From Bradyrhizobium sp. AUGA SZCCT0176 (GTDB taxonomy: Bacteria > Pseudomonadota > Alphaproteobacteria > Rhizobiales > Xanthobacteraceae): a DNA stretch of 64,000 bases. This document shows positions 24,104-32,787 of this stretch, piece after piece. Positions within the stretch are counted from its first letter, which is position 1. Each line of letters opens with the position of its first letter. The stretch is from positions 1 to 64,000 of the forward strand of contig NZ_JAFCMB010000008.1 of NCBI RefSeq assembly GCF_018130145.1, written 5' to 3'. The notes beneath the pieces are model-generated. The model had not been told where the DNA came from. It was given only the letters and a program-made list of their open reading frames with translations, and did not search any database. The translations under genes were made by a program, and so were the position numbers.

Positions 24104-25627
24104 TCAATTGCGGCGATGCGCGTTCAGCCTGTTCTCGACGAACAGCGAATAGCGCGACATGCCAAAGCAGAAGATGAAGTAGATGATCCCGGTGAACGCA
24201 AAGCCGGTGAACAACGTGGTCGGCGTCGACCAGTTTGGATCGGAAAACGACGCGCGCAACGATCCCAGGAGATCGAACAGCGCGACGATCGAGACCAGCG
24301 AGGTGTCCTTGAACAGGCCGATGAAACTGTTGACGAGGCTGGGGATGACGTGGCGCAACGCCTGCGGCATCACGATGAGCCCGGTCGTTTTGGCCCAGGA
24401 CAGGCCGAGCGCGCTTGCCGCCTCGCCCTGCCCGCGCGGGATCGCCGCCAGGCCGCCGCGGATGTTTTCCGCCTGGTAGGCGCCGGTGAACAGCGCGATC
24501 CCGATCAGGGCGCGCACCAATCCGTCGATGGTGAACCCCGCCGGAACGAACAGCGGCAACATATAGGTTGCGAAGAACAGCACCGTGATCAGCGGAACGC
24601 CGCGCCAGAACTCGATGAAGGCGATCGAGAAAATCCGGATCAGCGGAATCGACGAGCGCCGGCCGAGCGCGAGCGCAACGCCGATCGGCATCGATGCGAC
24701 GATGCCGGTGACCGCTACCACCAGTGTGACCAGCAACCCGCCCCATAGCCGCGTATCGACAACGGGCAAGCCACCCCGGTCCAGTCCCATGACCGCGATG
24801 ACGATGCCAATGCCAGCGAAGATCGCAAGGCAGGTGATCAGAGGACGTGAGCCGGCGCGCAAGCCGCCAGCGAACCAGAACACCAGGGCGCAGGCGATGA
24901 TGGTGGTCAATGCGAAATCGGCCCACAGCGGACTGCCAAAAGCCTGGACCTGGTCGCGCAGCCAGGTCAGCGGCAACAGCAGCCAGGAAACCATCGTCGA
25001 GAGCAGCACGATCAGTTGACCGAGCAGCCAAAGCAGCGGTCCGATCACCGCCGTCGCCTCACCCGCGGCGGCCAGCTTGCGCCCGCTGTCGCCGATGCTG
25101 TCGTTGAACCCCGACAAAAGCCCGGCGGTCCAGCTGACACCGAGGCCGCGCAATCCGCCGCCATGCAGCAGGAAGAACGCGATGACGGGCAATGCGATGA
25201 AGAACAGTCCGGCGTTGAGGCCCTTGGCCGGCGCCCGGGGAATCAGCAGCGGCAGCAGCAGGATCGCGGCCATGAGGAAGACCAGATTGACCCGCCAGCG
25301 CTCCGGCTCCGGATAGAAGCCGTAAATGAACTGACCGATTTTCGCCTGAATGAACGGCCAGCAGGCGCCAACCACGTCTCCGGCGTTTTTGGCGAGACAC
25401 GCGGTGCGGTCGTTGCCGGTCCAGACCGCATCGATCAGCACGAATCTCAGCGCGGGCACGGCGACGAACCAGAGCAGCAACGCGCTGACGATCGTGATCA
25501 GGACGTTGGTCGGCGAATTGAACAGCCGCGTGCGCAGGAAGCCGACAAAGCCGGTGGTCTTGATCGGTGCTGGACGCTCGCCGACGAGTTCCCCGCGCAC
25601 GAAAACGGATGGTGTGGTCTCGCTCAT
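24104..25627 (-). CDS. aapM: general L-amino acid ABC transporter permease AapM
   Basis: 507 residues from the ATG at 25627, which overlaps the aapQ stop (TGATG, 25625-25629). An N-terminal TM is followed by a long extra segment with several hydrophobic helices (~100-260), a feature of rhizobial AapM. The HisM-type permease domain is C-terminal, with the EAA loop in PRGQGEAASALGLSWAKTTGLI and the following MPQALRHVIPSLVNSFIGLFKDTSL. It pairs with AapQ. The cysteine-containing insertion (TACLAKNAGDVVGACW) faces the periplasm by topology (inference). Confidence 0.92.
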   Translation of the reverse strand: MSETTPSVFVRGELVGERPAPIKTTGFVGFLRTRLFNSPTNVLITIVSALLLWFVAVPALRFVLIDAVWTGNDRTACLAKNAGDVVGACWPFIQAKIGQFIYGFYPEPERWRVNLVFLMAAILLLPLLIPRAPAKGLNAGLFFIALPVIAFFLLHGGGLRGLGVSWTAGLLSGFNDSIGDSGRKLAAAGEATAVIGPLLWLLGQLIVLLSTMVSWLLLPLTWLRDQVQAFGSPLWADFALTTIIACALVFWFAGGLRAGSRPLITCLAIFAGIGIVIAVMGLDRGGLPVVDTRLWGGLLVTLVVAVTGIVASMPIGVALALGRRSSIPLIRIFSIAFIEFWRGVPLITVLFFATYMLPLFVPAGFTIDGLVRALIGIALFTGAYQAENIRGGLAAIPRGQGEAASALGLSWAKTTGLIVMPQALRHVIPSLVNSFIGLFKDTSLVSIVALFDLLGSLRASFSDPNWSTPTTLFTGFAFTGIIYFIFCFGMSRYSLFVENRLNAHRRN

Positions 25628-26829
25628 CACCCCATACTCCGGCCGATACGCCATCCGTAGAAACTCATGATCGCGCTCGTGACCAGCGAGATCACGAGGT
25701 AGACGCCCATGGTGATGCCGATGATTTCGATCGCCTGCCCGGTCTGGCTCAGCGTGGTGCCGGCAAACACCGAGACCAGATCAGGATAGCCGATCGCCAC
25801 CGCCAGCGTGGAGTTCTTGGTCAAATTCAGATACTGGTTGGTGAGCGGCGGCAGGATCACGCGCAAGGCCTGCGGGATCACGATCAGCCGCAGCACCGAG
25901 CCACGCTGCAGCCCAAGCGAGGAGCCGGCTTCCATCTGCCCCTTGTGAACGGACAAGATACCGGCGCGCACGATTTCGGCGATGAAGGAGGCGGTGTAGG
26001 TCGACAACGCCAATGTCAGGGCGACGAATTCCGGAATGACCCGTGAGCCACCGGAAAAGTTGAAGCCCTTCAGGGCCGGTATTTCAAACTTTACGGGCGC
26101 GCCGAAGATTTGCGTCGCAAGGAGCGGAAGAACGATCACCAGGCCCAGCGCATAAGGCCAGACCTTGATCACCTTGCCGCTCTGGAACAGCAGACGCCGG
26201 GAATAGCGCCACAACGCGATCGCAGCGACGATCGCGATCAGCAACGCGATGACGAACGGTTCGAAACCCGGCTCGCCGATCGGCTTGGGGATTACCAAGC
26301 CGCGATTGCTGAGAAAGAAGGTGTCGAGCACCGAGATGCTCTGCCTGGGATTGGGCAGCGCAGCCAGCACCGCCAGATACCAGAACAGGATCTGGAACAG
26401 CAGCGGCAGATTGCGGATCAGCTCGACATAGCCGCCGGCGATGCGCGACAGCAGCCAGTTCGGCGACAGGCGGCCGAGCGCCACCAGGAAACCAATCACG
26501 GTGGCGAAGAAGATTCCGATCACCGAGACCAGCAGCGTATTGAGCAGGCCGACCAGGAAAACGCGGATGTAATTGTCGGACCCTGAATACGCAATCAGGT
26601 TCTGGCTGACGTCAAAACCTGCCGTGTTGACCATGAAGCCGAAGCCCGCGGTAATCCGCTGCGCCTGCAGATTGGCGCGGGCATTGGCGACGATCTCGTA
26701 GGCGATCCAGGCCAGTGCGGCGACGAACACGAGCTGGATGACAAAACCGCTCCAGCCCGCGCTGCCACCCAGCGCCCTCTGCAGTTTTGGGAGCAACTGC
26801 GACGGTGGTTTTCGGGGTTCGATGGCCAT
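25627..26829 (-). CDS. aapQ: general L-amino acid ABC transporter permease AapQ
   Basis: 400 residues from the ATG at 26827-26829, with GGAGGG 8 nt upstream; upstream codons to 26922 are not supported. An N-terminal TM at ~28-48 is followed by a HisM-type permease core with the EAA motif in QMEAGSSLGLQRGSVLRLIVIPQALR. NQYLNLTKNSTLAVAIGYPDL follows, typical of AapQ. Second gene of the operon, 22 bp after aapJ. It forms the inner-membrane channel with AapM. Confidence 0.92.
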   Translation of the reverse strand: MAIEPRKPPSQLLPKLQRALGGSAGWSGFVIQLVFVAALAWIAYEIVANARANLQAQRITAGFGFMVNTAGFDVSQNLIAYSGSDNYIRVFLVGLLNTLLVSVIGIFFATVIGFLVALGRLSPNWLLSRIAGGYVELIRNLPLLFQILFWYLAVLAALPNPRQSISVLDTFFLSNRGLVIPKPIGEPGFEPFVIALLIAIVAAIALWRYSRRLLFQSGKVIKVWPYALGLVIVLPLLATQIFGAPVKFEIPALKGFNFSGGSRVIPEFVALTLALSTYTASFIAEIVRAGILSVHKGQMEAGSSLGLQRGSVLRLIVIPQALRVILPPLTNQYLNLTKNSTLAVAIGYPDLVSVFAGTTLSQTGQAIEIIGITMGVYLVISLVTSAIMSFYGWRIGRSMG

Positions 26830-26851
26830 CGCCGCAGCCCTCCGCTGACGA

Positions 26852-27868
26852 TCAGCGAATCGGCGGCGCGTACTGGATACCCCCCTTGCTCCAAAGCGCG
26901 TTGATGCCGCGGGCGATTCCAAGCTTGGAGCCGGCGCCGACGTTGCGCTCGAAGGACTCGCCGTAATTGCCGACCGCCTTCACGATCCGCGAGACCCAAT
27001 CCTTGGTCAGGCCGAGCTGTTCGCCAAGATTGCCGTCGGTGCCGAATACCCGCTTCATCTCCGGCTTGTCCGATTTCGCCATCTCATCGGCGTTCTTCTG
27101 GGTAATGCCCAGCTCTTCCGCCGTGATCATCGCGTAAAGCGTCCATTTCACGATGTCGAACCACTGGTCGTCGCCATGGCGCACCATCGGGCCGAGCGGC
27201 TCTTTCGAAATCACTTCCGGCAGCACGACATGATCGGCCGGGTTCGCGAGTTTCAAACGATCGGCATAAAGGCCGGACACGTCTGTCGTGAAGACGTCAC
27301 AGCGTCCGGACTCATAGGCCTTGACGGCCTCGTCGTTGGTGCCGAATGCGATCACCTCGTACTTCATGTTGTTGCCCTTGAAGTAGTCGGCCAGATTTTG
27401 CTCGGTGGTGGTGCCTTGCTGCACGCAGACCGACGCGCTGTTCAATTCCAGCGCGGAATTCACCTTCAGCGCCTTCTTCACCATGAAGCCCTGGCCGTCA
27501 TAATAGGTCACGCCGGTGAAATTGGCGCCGAGCGAAGTATCGCGCGACAGCGTCCAGGTGGTGTTGCGCGACAGCACATCGATTTCGCCGGACTGCAGCG
27601 CGGTGAAGCGATCCTTGGCCGACAGCGGCACGAACTTGATCTTGCTCGGATCGTTGAAGACCGCAGCTGCGATCGCTCGGCAAATATCAACATCCAGCCC
27701 GGTCCAGTTGCCCTTGTCGTCCGGAGACGAGAACCCCGGCAATCCCTGGCTGACGCCGCAGGAAAGCATGCCACGGTCCTTGACCGTTTTGAGGGTTTGC
27801 GCCGAGGCGGCCTGGACCGAAAGGCCGGCGGCAACGGCAAGGGTGAGAACCAGGGATACGCGTTTCAT
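26852..27868 (-). CDS. aapJ: general L-amino acid ABC transporter binding protein AapJ
   Basis: 338 residues from the ATG at 27868, with AAAGG upstream. A Sec signal ends in QAASAQ. The SBP family 3 fold shows the N-terminal KTVKDRGMLSCGVSQGLPGFS, DVDICRAIAAAVF and the VQQGTTTEQNL hinge. It captures amino acids in the periplasm and feeds AapQM. First gene of the operon; the upstream region to 28283 would hold the promoter. In rhizobia this operon responds to nitrogen status, but I see no clear sigma-54 site here. Confidence 0.93.
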   Translation of the reverse strand: MKRVSLVLTLAVAAGLSVQAASAQTLKTVKDRGMLSCGVSQGLPGFSSPDDKGNWTGLDVDICRAIAAAVFNDPSKIKFVPLSAKDRFTALQSGEIDVLSRNTTWTLSRDTSLGANFTGVTYYDGQGFMVKKALKVNSALELNSASVCVQQGTTTEQNLADYFKGNNMKYEVIAFGTNDEAVKAYESGRCDVFTTDVSGLYADRLKLANPADHVVLPEVISKEPLGPMVRHGDDQWFDIVKWTLYAMITAEELGITQKNADEMAKSDKPEMKRVFGTDGNLGEQLGLTKDWVSRIVKAVGNYGESFERNVGAGSKLGIARGINALWSKGGIQYAPPIR

Positions 27869-28283
27869 GGGCAAGGCCTTTCAGGGGTCGTGCGGGAACG
27901 TTGGCTTGTCGTCCTCGAACGCTGTTGGGCCAACCCGATGATCCCTCGCCCAAAAAAGCGCCAATCTGACCCGACAGTTTGACACGCAATACGGTCGGAC
28001 AGGGATCGAAGGTCGCGGCAGGCCCCTCAACGTGCGGCGACTGGTAGTTGTGCCGTATCACAATCCGACTGGCGAGCCGGGTCAAGGGGTTGACGGCCGA
28101 CTTCTGTATTCTGTGAGTAACTAAACCGGCCCCGCCCCCGCCGGCCGGCGGTGTTTTGGCCATCTGTCGTGGCTGCGGCAAAACGTCTTTGATGGCGCGA
28201 ACGCCTGAGTTTTTCGAACGCCCGACCGTCCAGACCGCAAAATCCGAAACCAGACTGGCGCCTGAGGCCGCGACGCCAAAGCC
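27869..28283. other. aapJ upstream region, no gene
   Basis: No supported coding frame. It contains a GC-rich inverted segment around 28128-28150 (CCCCGCCCCCGCCGGCCGGCGG). It should carry the aapJ promoter on the minus strand; no convincing hexamer pair was identified. Confidence 0.4.
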
Positions 28284-28440
28284 CGGGTGGGCTGTGCGAG
28301 CCTCGTCATTCCCTGCGACAGCTATCGCCCGGCGCCGGGCGCCGGGCGCCCTGACGCTGCGGCTTCACATCGGGCTCGAGAACGTCGATGACCTCAAGGC
28401 CGATCTTGACCGGCGCTTCACGGCGTTGAAGGCCGCCAAC
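28284..28440 (+). pseudogene. metC: cystathionine beta-lyase (metC) C-terminal relic
   Basis: One frame from 28290 reads G-C-A-S-L-V-I-P-C-D-S-Y-R, and a second frame (28357-28440) reads LRLHIGLENVDDLKADLDRR. Together they match the end of cystathionine beta-lyases (GYESLxIPCD...YR...LRFHIGLExxDDLxADLxRG). The two parts are out of frame, separated by an expanded GGGCGCC-type tandem tract (28331-28351). Everything N-terminal, including the PLP lysine domain, is absent. The gene was presumably lost by deletion. Confidence 0.65.
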
Positions 28441-28717
28441 CAGCGCCGCGATTTCTGCAAACAATCTCCGCGATCCGCTGCTGCACAGCGGCGGATGCGG
28501 CGCGTGCCGCGACGGTCTTATCCGTAGAAACCCGTATTCTTGCAGGCGCGGAAACTAACCGCGCGTTCACCATGACGGCGAATCCCGCCGTTCTCGCCCG
28601 CAAATCATTCACCCCTCAAGTTCCCTTATACCATTGCCCCGTTAGTCATGCCGGGTGGGACGGCCATCGACGCCATGCGGATGATGGCGCCCAGCGTAAG
28701 AGTAGACAGTAAAGCGT
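28441..28717. other. cpaB upstream region
   Basis: 277 bp without a supported gene. Tad loci often have pilin and prepilin peptidase genes upstream of cpaB; none is here. No clear promoter hexamers were identified. Confidence 0.4.
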
Positions 28718-29167
28718 ATGAATGCTGCTCGTATCGTAGTTCTAGCCAACGCGCTCAGTGCGGGCGGCGTTGCGACCTATCTCGCGCGCGGATCGGGCGA
28801 GAACTCCGCCGCTGCCGAGCCGGTCGCGCCGCTGCCGACCACTGAGATTCTGGTCGGCAAAAGCCTGCCGAACGGCCGGGTCAAAGTGATCCTTTCCCGG
28901 CGCGAGAAAGGCCCGGACCGCGGCGGTCCCGAAATCATCAATTCGGAAATCATCCCGACCAACATCCGCATGCTGGCGATCGACCATGCCCCCAAGGACA
29001 AAGAGGGCATGAACGCGCTGGTCGGCAAGGCCGGCACGCAGTCGCTGCGCAGCATCACCGACGTCAACTTGGTCGTGGGTGGATCCGACGACCAGGCCCC
29101 GAAGCGGGGCTCAAGCATCAACGTGGTTCGCTACGGCATTGCGAGCCAATCGACGGCACAGAAGTGA
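28718..29167 (+). CDS. cpaB: Tad/Flp pilus assembly protein CpaB, internally deleted
   Basis: 149 residues, against roughly 250-280 for the family. The N-terminus MNAARIVVLANALSAGGVAT is the usual signal/TM start, and the end GSSINVVRYGIASQSTAQK is the usual C-terminus. The sequence jumps from VGKS directly to LPNGRVKVILSRREK, skipping the SAF domain and the following region. It then jumps from LVGK to SLRSITDVN, skipping the segment that normally reads T-L-E-L-x-P-x-Q. Both gaps keep the frame. The protein may be non-functional or minimal. It heads cpaBCDE; its stop lies 17 nt before the cpaC ATG. Confidence 0.8.
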   Translation: MNAARIVVLANALSAGGVATYLARGSGENSAAAEPVAPLPTTEILVGKSLPNGRVKVILSRREKGPDRGGPEIINSEIIPTNIRMLAIDHAPKDKEGMNALVGKAGTQSLRSITDVNLVVGGSDDQAPKRGSSINVVRYGIASQSTAQK

Positions 29168-29184
29168 CCGAAAGGACGCGGGGA

Positions 29185-30681
29185 ATGAAGTTCGGGGGTA
29201 ATCAGTCAGCGATGCGAACGGCTGCGGTCGGGGCCTTGTTGTTTTCGGCCATCGCCACGCTGGCGCTCAGCCCGTTGGCATCTGTTGTGGCGGCCGAGCT
29301 CGACAAGGAGCTGGCCAGGGAGCTGTCCAAGGATTCCCTCAAGGATCCGGTGACGACTTCTGCCATCGGCCCGGTCAAGGAACGCTTCCTCTCCCTCGGC
29401 GTCGGCAAGTCCGTGGTGGTGGACCTGCCGCGCGACGTGAAGGACGTACTTGTCGCCGATCCCAAGATCGCCAACGCCGTCATTCGTTCGGCTCAGCGCG
29501 CCTACATCATCGGCGCTGCGGTCGGTCAGACCAACGTGGTGTTCTTCGATGCCGACGGCCAGCAGGTCGGCTCCTACGACATCGCGGTCAAGCGCGACCT
29601 CAACGGTGTGCGGGCGGCGCTCCGGCAAACGCTGCCGGGGATCAATATCGAAGGCGTCGGTGAAGGCGTCATCCTGACCGGCTCGGTATCGAGCCCGATC
29701 GAGGCCCAGCAGGCCGGCGACCTCGCCGCGCGGCTGGTCGGCAGCGCGGACAAGGTCGTCAATTCCATCGCCGTCCGCGGCCGCGACCAGGTGATGCTGA
29801 AGGTCAACGTTTCCGAAGTGCGACGCGACATTATCAAGCAGATGGGCGTCGATCTCAGTGCGAGCATGAATTACGGCACCGCGGTCGTGAACTTCAACAA
29901 CAACAATCCCTTCACCGCCTACGGCCGTCCGCTGGTGTCTGACAATGGCCTCGCCGCCTCGAGCATCCTCAAGGGCCTGCCGACGGTCACCGCGACCATG
30001 CGCGCGATGGAATCCGCCGGCGTGGTCCGCACGCTGGCAGAGCCGAACCTGACGGCGATATCCGGCGAGTCCGCGACCTTCATCGCCGGCGGCGAATTTC
30101 CGATCCCCGCCGGTTATTCCTGTGATCCGGTCACGCACATCTGTACGACGCAGATCCTGTACAAGAAATTCGGCATCTCGCTGAACTTCACGCCTGTCGT
30201 TCTGAGCGAAGGACGGATCAGCCTGCGGGTGATGACCGAAGTCTCGGAACTGTCGACCGAAAATGCCATCACCCTGAACCAGAACGGCGCTGCGCTGACG
30301 ATTCCCTCGATCAGGACCCGTCGCGCCGAGACCACGCTGGAAATCCCCTCAGGCGGTTCGATGGCGATGGCCGGCCTGATCCAGCAGCAGACCAAGCAGG
30401 CGGTCAACGGATTGCCAGGCGTCAACCAGCTCCCGATCCTGGGCGCCCTCTTCCGCAGCCAGGACTTCGTCAACAACGAGACCGAACTGATGGTTCTCGT
30501 CACGCCCTATGTGGTCCGCGCGGTTGCCCAGAAGGAATTGTCGCGCCCCGACGACGGGTTTGCACCGGCGTCCGATTCCCAATCGACGCTGCTGGCCCGC
30601 ATCAACCGGATCTATGGCCTTGCCGCCCGCGTCGGGCCGGTCGGCGCCTATGAGGGCAATTTCGGCTTCATCATTGACTGA
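29185..30681 (+). CDS. cpaC: Tad/Flp pilus secretin CpaC (RcpA)
   Basis: 498 residues from the ATG at 29185, with AAAGGA upstream. A Sec signal ends near VVAAEL. An N-terminal domain (VGKSVVVDLPRDVKDVLVADPKIAN) precedes a BON-like segment (GEGVILTGSVSSPIEAQQAG) and the secretin barrel with MKVNVSEVRR, TLAEPNLTAISGESATFIAGGEFPIP and MAGLIQQQTKQAVNGLPG. It makes the outer-membrane channel for Flp pili. It looks complete, in contrast to cpaB just upstream. Confidence 0.92.
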   Translation: MKFGGNQSAMRTAAVGALLFSAIATLALSPLASVVAAELDKELARELSKDSLKDPVTTSAIGPVKERFLSLGVGKSVVVDLPRDVKDVLVADPKIANAVIRSAQRAYIIGAAVGQTNVVFFDADGQQVGSYDIAVKRDLNGVRAALRQTLPGINIEGVGEGVILTGSVSSPIEAQQAGDLAARLVGSADKVVNSIAVRGRDQVMLKVNVSEVRRDIIKQMGVDLSASMNYGTAVVNFNNNNPFTAYGRPLVSDNGLAASSILKGLPTVTATMRAMESAGVVRTLAEPNLTAISGESATFIAGGEFPIPAGYSCDPVTHICTTQILYKKFGISLNFTPVVLSEGRISLRVMTEVSELSTENAITLNQNGAALTIPSIRTRRAETTLEIPSGGSMAMAGLIQQQTKQAVNGLPGVNQLPILGALFRSQDFVNNETELMVLVTPYVVRAVAQKELSRPDDGFAPASDSQSTLLARINRIYGLAARVGPVGAYEGNFGFIID

Positions 30682-30719
30682 GACGACACGGCTCCACGGA
30701 CGGGGATGAGGACAGAACC

Positions 30720-31457
30720 ATGACAACCCAAACGAAGGTCGATCACCGTCACAGCTGGCGACTGCTCGGCGCGCTGCTCGGCCTGTCCGCTGCGCTGGGG
30801 GCCTGCCAGCAGACCGGCGAGATCGTGACCGCGACCGTTCCCACCGATTACCGTCAGCGGCATCCGATCGCCGTTCAGGAAGGTAACCGCTCGATCGTCA
30901 TTTTCGTCGGGCACGCCCGCGGCGGCCTCTCGGCCCCGCAGCGCAACGACGTCATGGGACTGGCCCAGACCTGGGCCCGCGAAGGCACCGGCGCGATCAT
31001 CGCCGACGTGCCGGTCAACACTGCCAATGCCCGCGCGGCCGAGGCAACGTACCAGGAAATCCGCTCGATGCTGACCGCAGGCGGCGTGCCGTCAAGCGCG
31101 ATCAGGCTGCGTCATTATCAGCCGGATAACCCACAAACGCTTCCGACCATCAAGCTGATCTATCCCAAGATCTCCGCGGTGGCCGGTCCCTGCGGCCTGT
31201 GGCCGGAGGACCTCGGGCCCAACATCTACGACACCGGTTACAATGAAAACCGGCCGTACCACAATTTTGGTTGCGCCACCCAACGCAACCTCGCCGCCAT
31301 GATCGACAACCCGGCGGACCTCGAGCAGCCGCGGCCCGAAACCCCCGCCTACACGATGCGGCGCAACGCGGCCTTCGAAAAATACCGCAAGGGTGTGTCG
31401 ACCACCACCACCTATCCCGAATCCGACAAAGCCAAACTGAGCGATACAGGTAAATGA
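30720..31457 (+). CDS. cpaD: Tad/Flp pilus assembly lipoprotein CpaD
   Basis: 245 residues with GAGGACAG just before the ATG. The signal ends in LGAC, so Cys29 is lipidated. The CpaD core shows PTDYRQRHPIAVQEG, GHARGGLSAPQRNDV, and the Cys-containing GPCGLWPEDLG and HNFGCATQRNLAAMIDNPADL motifs. It helps the secretin assemble in the outer membrane. It lies 38 bp after cpaC and overlaps cpaE by ATGA. Confidence 0.9.
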   Translation: MTTQTKVDHRHSWRLLGALLGLSAALGACQQTGEIVTATVPTDYRQRHPIAVQEGNRSIVIFVGHARGGLSAPQRNDVMGLAQTWAREGTGAIIADVPVNTANARAAEATYQEIRSMLTAGGVPSSAIRLRHYQPDNPQTLPTIKLIYPKISAVAGPCGLWPEDLGPNIYDTGYNENRPYHNFGCATQRNLAAMIDNPADLEQPRPETPAYTMRRNAAFEKYRKGVSTTTTYPESDKAKLSDTGK

Positions 31458-32737
31458 TCAGCCGGTCCCGAAAAGACTCCGAACAAGAGCACGACCTTAC
31501 GCGGCCCGCCGATGAATACATTTCGCCGGCGCCGCGCGTATCGGTGCAGGCCTTTTGCGCATCGGCCGCGACCGCCACAACGGTGCGGTCGGCCAGCGAA
31601 GACCGCCGCCTTGGCAAGGTTCACCTGTCCGTTCATATGGGCGGCATCGCCGCCGCCATCGATGCCTATCACAAGGCCCCGACGCCGAACGTGATCATGC
31701 TGGAAACCGAAGGCTCCAGCGACATGCTCGACGGTCTCGATGAACTCGCCACCGTCTGCGACGCCGGCACAAGGGTCGTCGTGATCGGCAGCGCCAGTGA
31801 TGTCACGCCCTATCGCGAACTGGTGCGTCGCGGCGTCAGCGACTACGTGGTCGGGCCGGTCGAAACCCTCGATGTGGTGCGCGCGATCTGCAGCCTGTTT
31901 TCCGCGTCCGAAGCCGTCGCGGTCGGCCGGATGGTTGCTGTCGTCGGCGCCAAGGGCGGCGTCGGTTCATCCACGGTGGCGCACAATGTGGCCTGGGCCA
32001 TCGCACGCGACCTGGCGCTGGATTCCGTCGTGATCGACCTCGATCTGGCGTTCGGCACCGCCGGCCTCGACTACAACCAGGACCCGATACAGGGCATCGC
32101 CAACGCGCTGTTCCAGCAGGATCGGCCCGACAGCGCGCTGATGGAGCGCCTGCTCGCGAAATGCTCCGAGCGTCTCAGTCTGCTGGCAGCCCCTGCGACG
32201 CTCGAACAGGTCTACGATTTCGGTGCGGACGCCTTCGATGCGATCTTCGATACGCTGCGCATGACCACCCCCTGCATCGTGCTCGATGTCCCGCATCAAT
32301 GGTCGGCGTGGACCAAGCGCGCGCTGGTCGGCGCGGACGATATTCTGATCGTTGCCGAGCCTGATCTCGCCAACATGCGCAACGCCAAGAACATGCTGAA
32401 CGTGCTCAAGGCAGCCCGGCCCAACGACCGGCCGCCGCTCTATTGTCTCAACCAGGTCGGGATGCACAAGCGCCCGGAAATCACGCCGCGCGAATTCGCC
32501 AAGGCGATCGAGGGCCAGCCCATCGCGACCATCCCGTTCGATTCAAAGATGTTCGGCACGGCAGCCAATAACGGCCAGATGATCCAGCAAATCTCCGCCG
32601 GTCATCGCACCACCACGATGTTCCTGCAGATGGCGCAACGCCTGACAGGTCACGCCGTGACCAAGCGATCACGCGGTTCGCTGCTGGCGCCGATCATGCC
32701 GATCATCAACAAGCTGCGCGCCGGCGGCAGCCGCTAA
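31454..32737 (+). CDS. cpaE: Tad/Flp pilus localisation ATPase-like protein CpaE (TadZ)
   Basis: 427 residues starting in an ATGA overlap with cpaD. An N-terminal atypical receiver-like domain (~30-150) precedes a MinD/ParA-like domain. The deviant Walker A is GAKGGVGSST (165-174): Ser replaces the usual P-loop Lys, as often in TadZ proteins, so ATP hydrolysis may be weak. DLDLAFGTAGLDYNQDP and the switch segment follow. TadZ places the pilus machine at the cell pole. Canonical loci continue with cpaF, tadB and tadC; here a convergent tadD follows after 50 bp. Confidence 0.92.
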   Translation: MISRSRKDSEQEHDLTRPADEYISPAPRVSVQAFCASAATATTVRSASEDRRLGKVHLSVHMGGIAAAIDAYHKAPTPNVIMLETEGSSDMLDGLDELATVCDAGTRVVVIGSASDVTPYRELVRRGVSDYVVGPVETLDVVRAICSLFSASEAVAVGRMVAVVGAKGGVGSSTVAHNVAWAIARDLALDSVVIDLDLAFGTAGLDYNQDPIQGIANALFQQDRPDSALMERLLAKCSERLSLLAAPATLEQVYDFGADAFDAIFDTLRMTTPCIVLDVPHQWSAWTKRALVGADDILIVAEPDLANMRNAKNMLNVLKAARPNDRPPLYCLNQVGMHKRPEITPREFAKAIEGQPIATIPFDSKMFGTAANNGQMIQQISAGHRTTTMFLQMAQRLTGHAVTKRSRGSLLAPIMPIINKLRAGGSR

Positions 32738-32742
32738 GGCGC

Positions 32743-32785
32743 GGCGGGCAACGGGGCGGGCTCACGCCTCCTCCCGTTCGCCCGC
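32743..32785. terminator. stem-loop between convergent cpaE and tadD
   Basis: GCGGGCAACGGGGCGG pairs with CCTCCCGTTCGCCCGC, with one bulged base and a ~13-nt loop. It fills the gap between the two converging stops. There is no U tract on either strand, so factor-dependent or bidirectional end formation is more likely. Confidence 0.45.
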
Positions 32786-32787
32786 GG

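Noticed and set aside
28156..28527. 123-codon plus-strand frame as an intact gene
   Set aside because: Only its middle resembles a family (MetC tail), and that match continues in another frame. It is a relic, not a gene.
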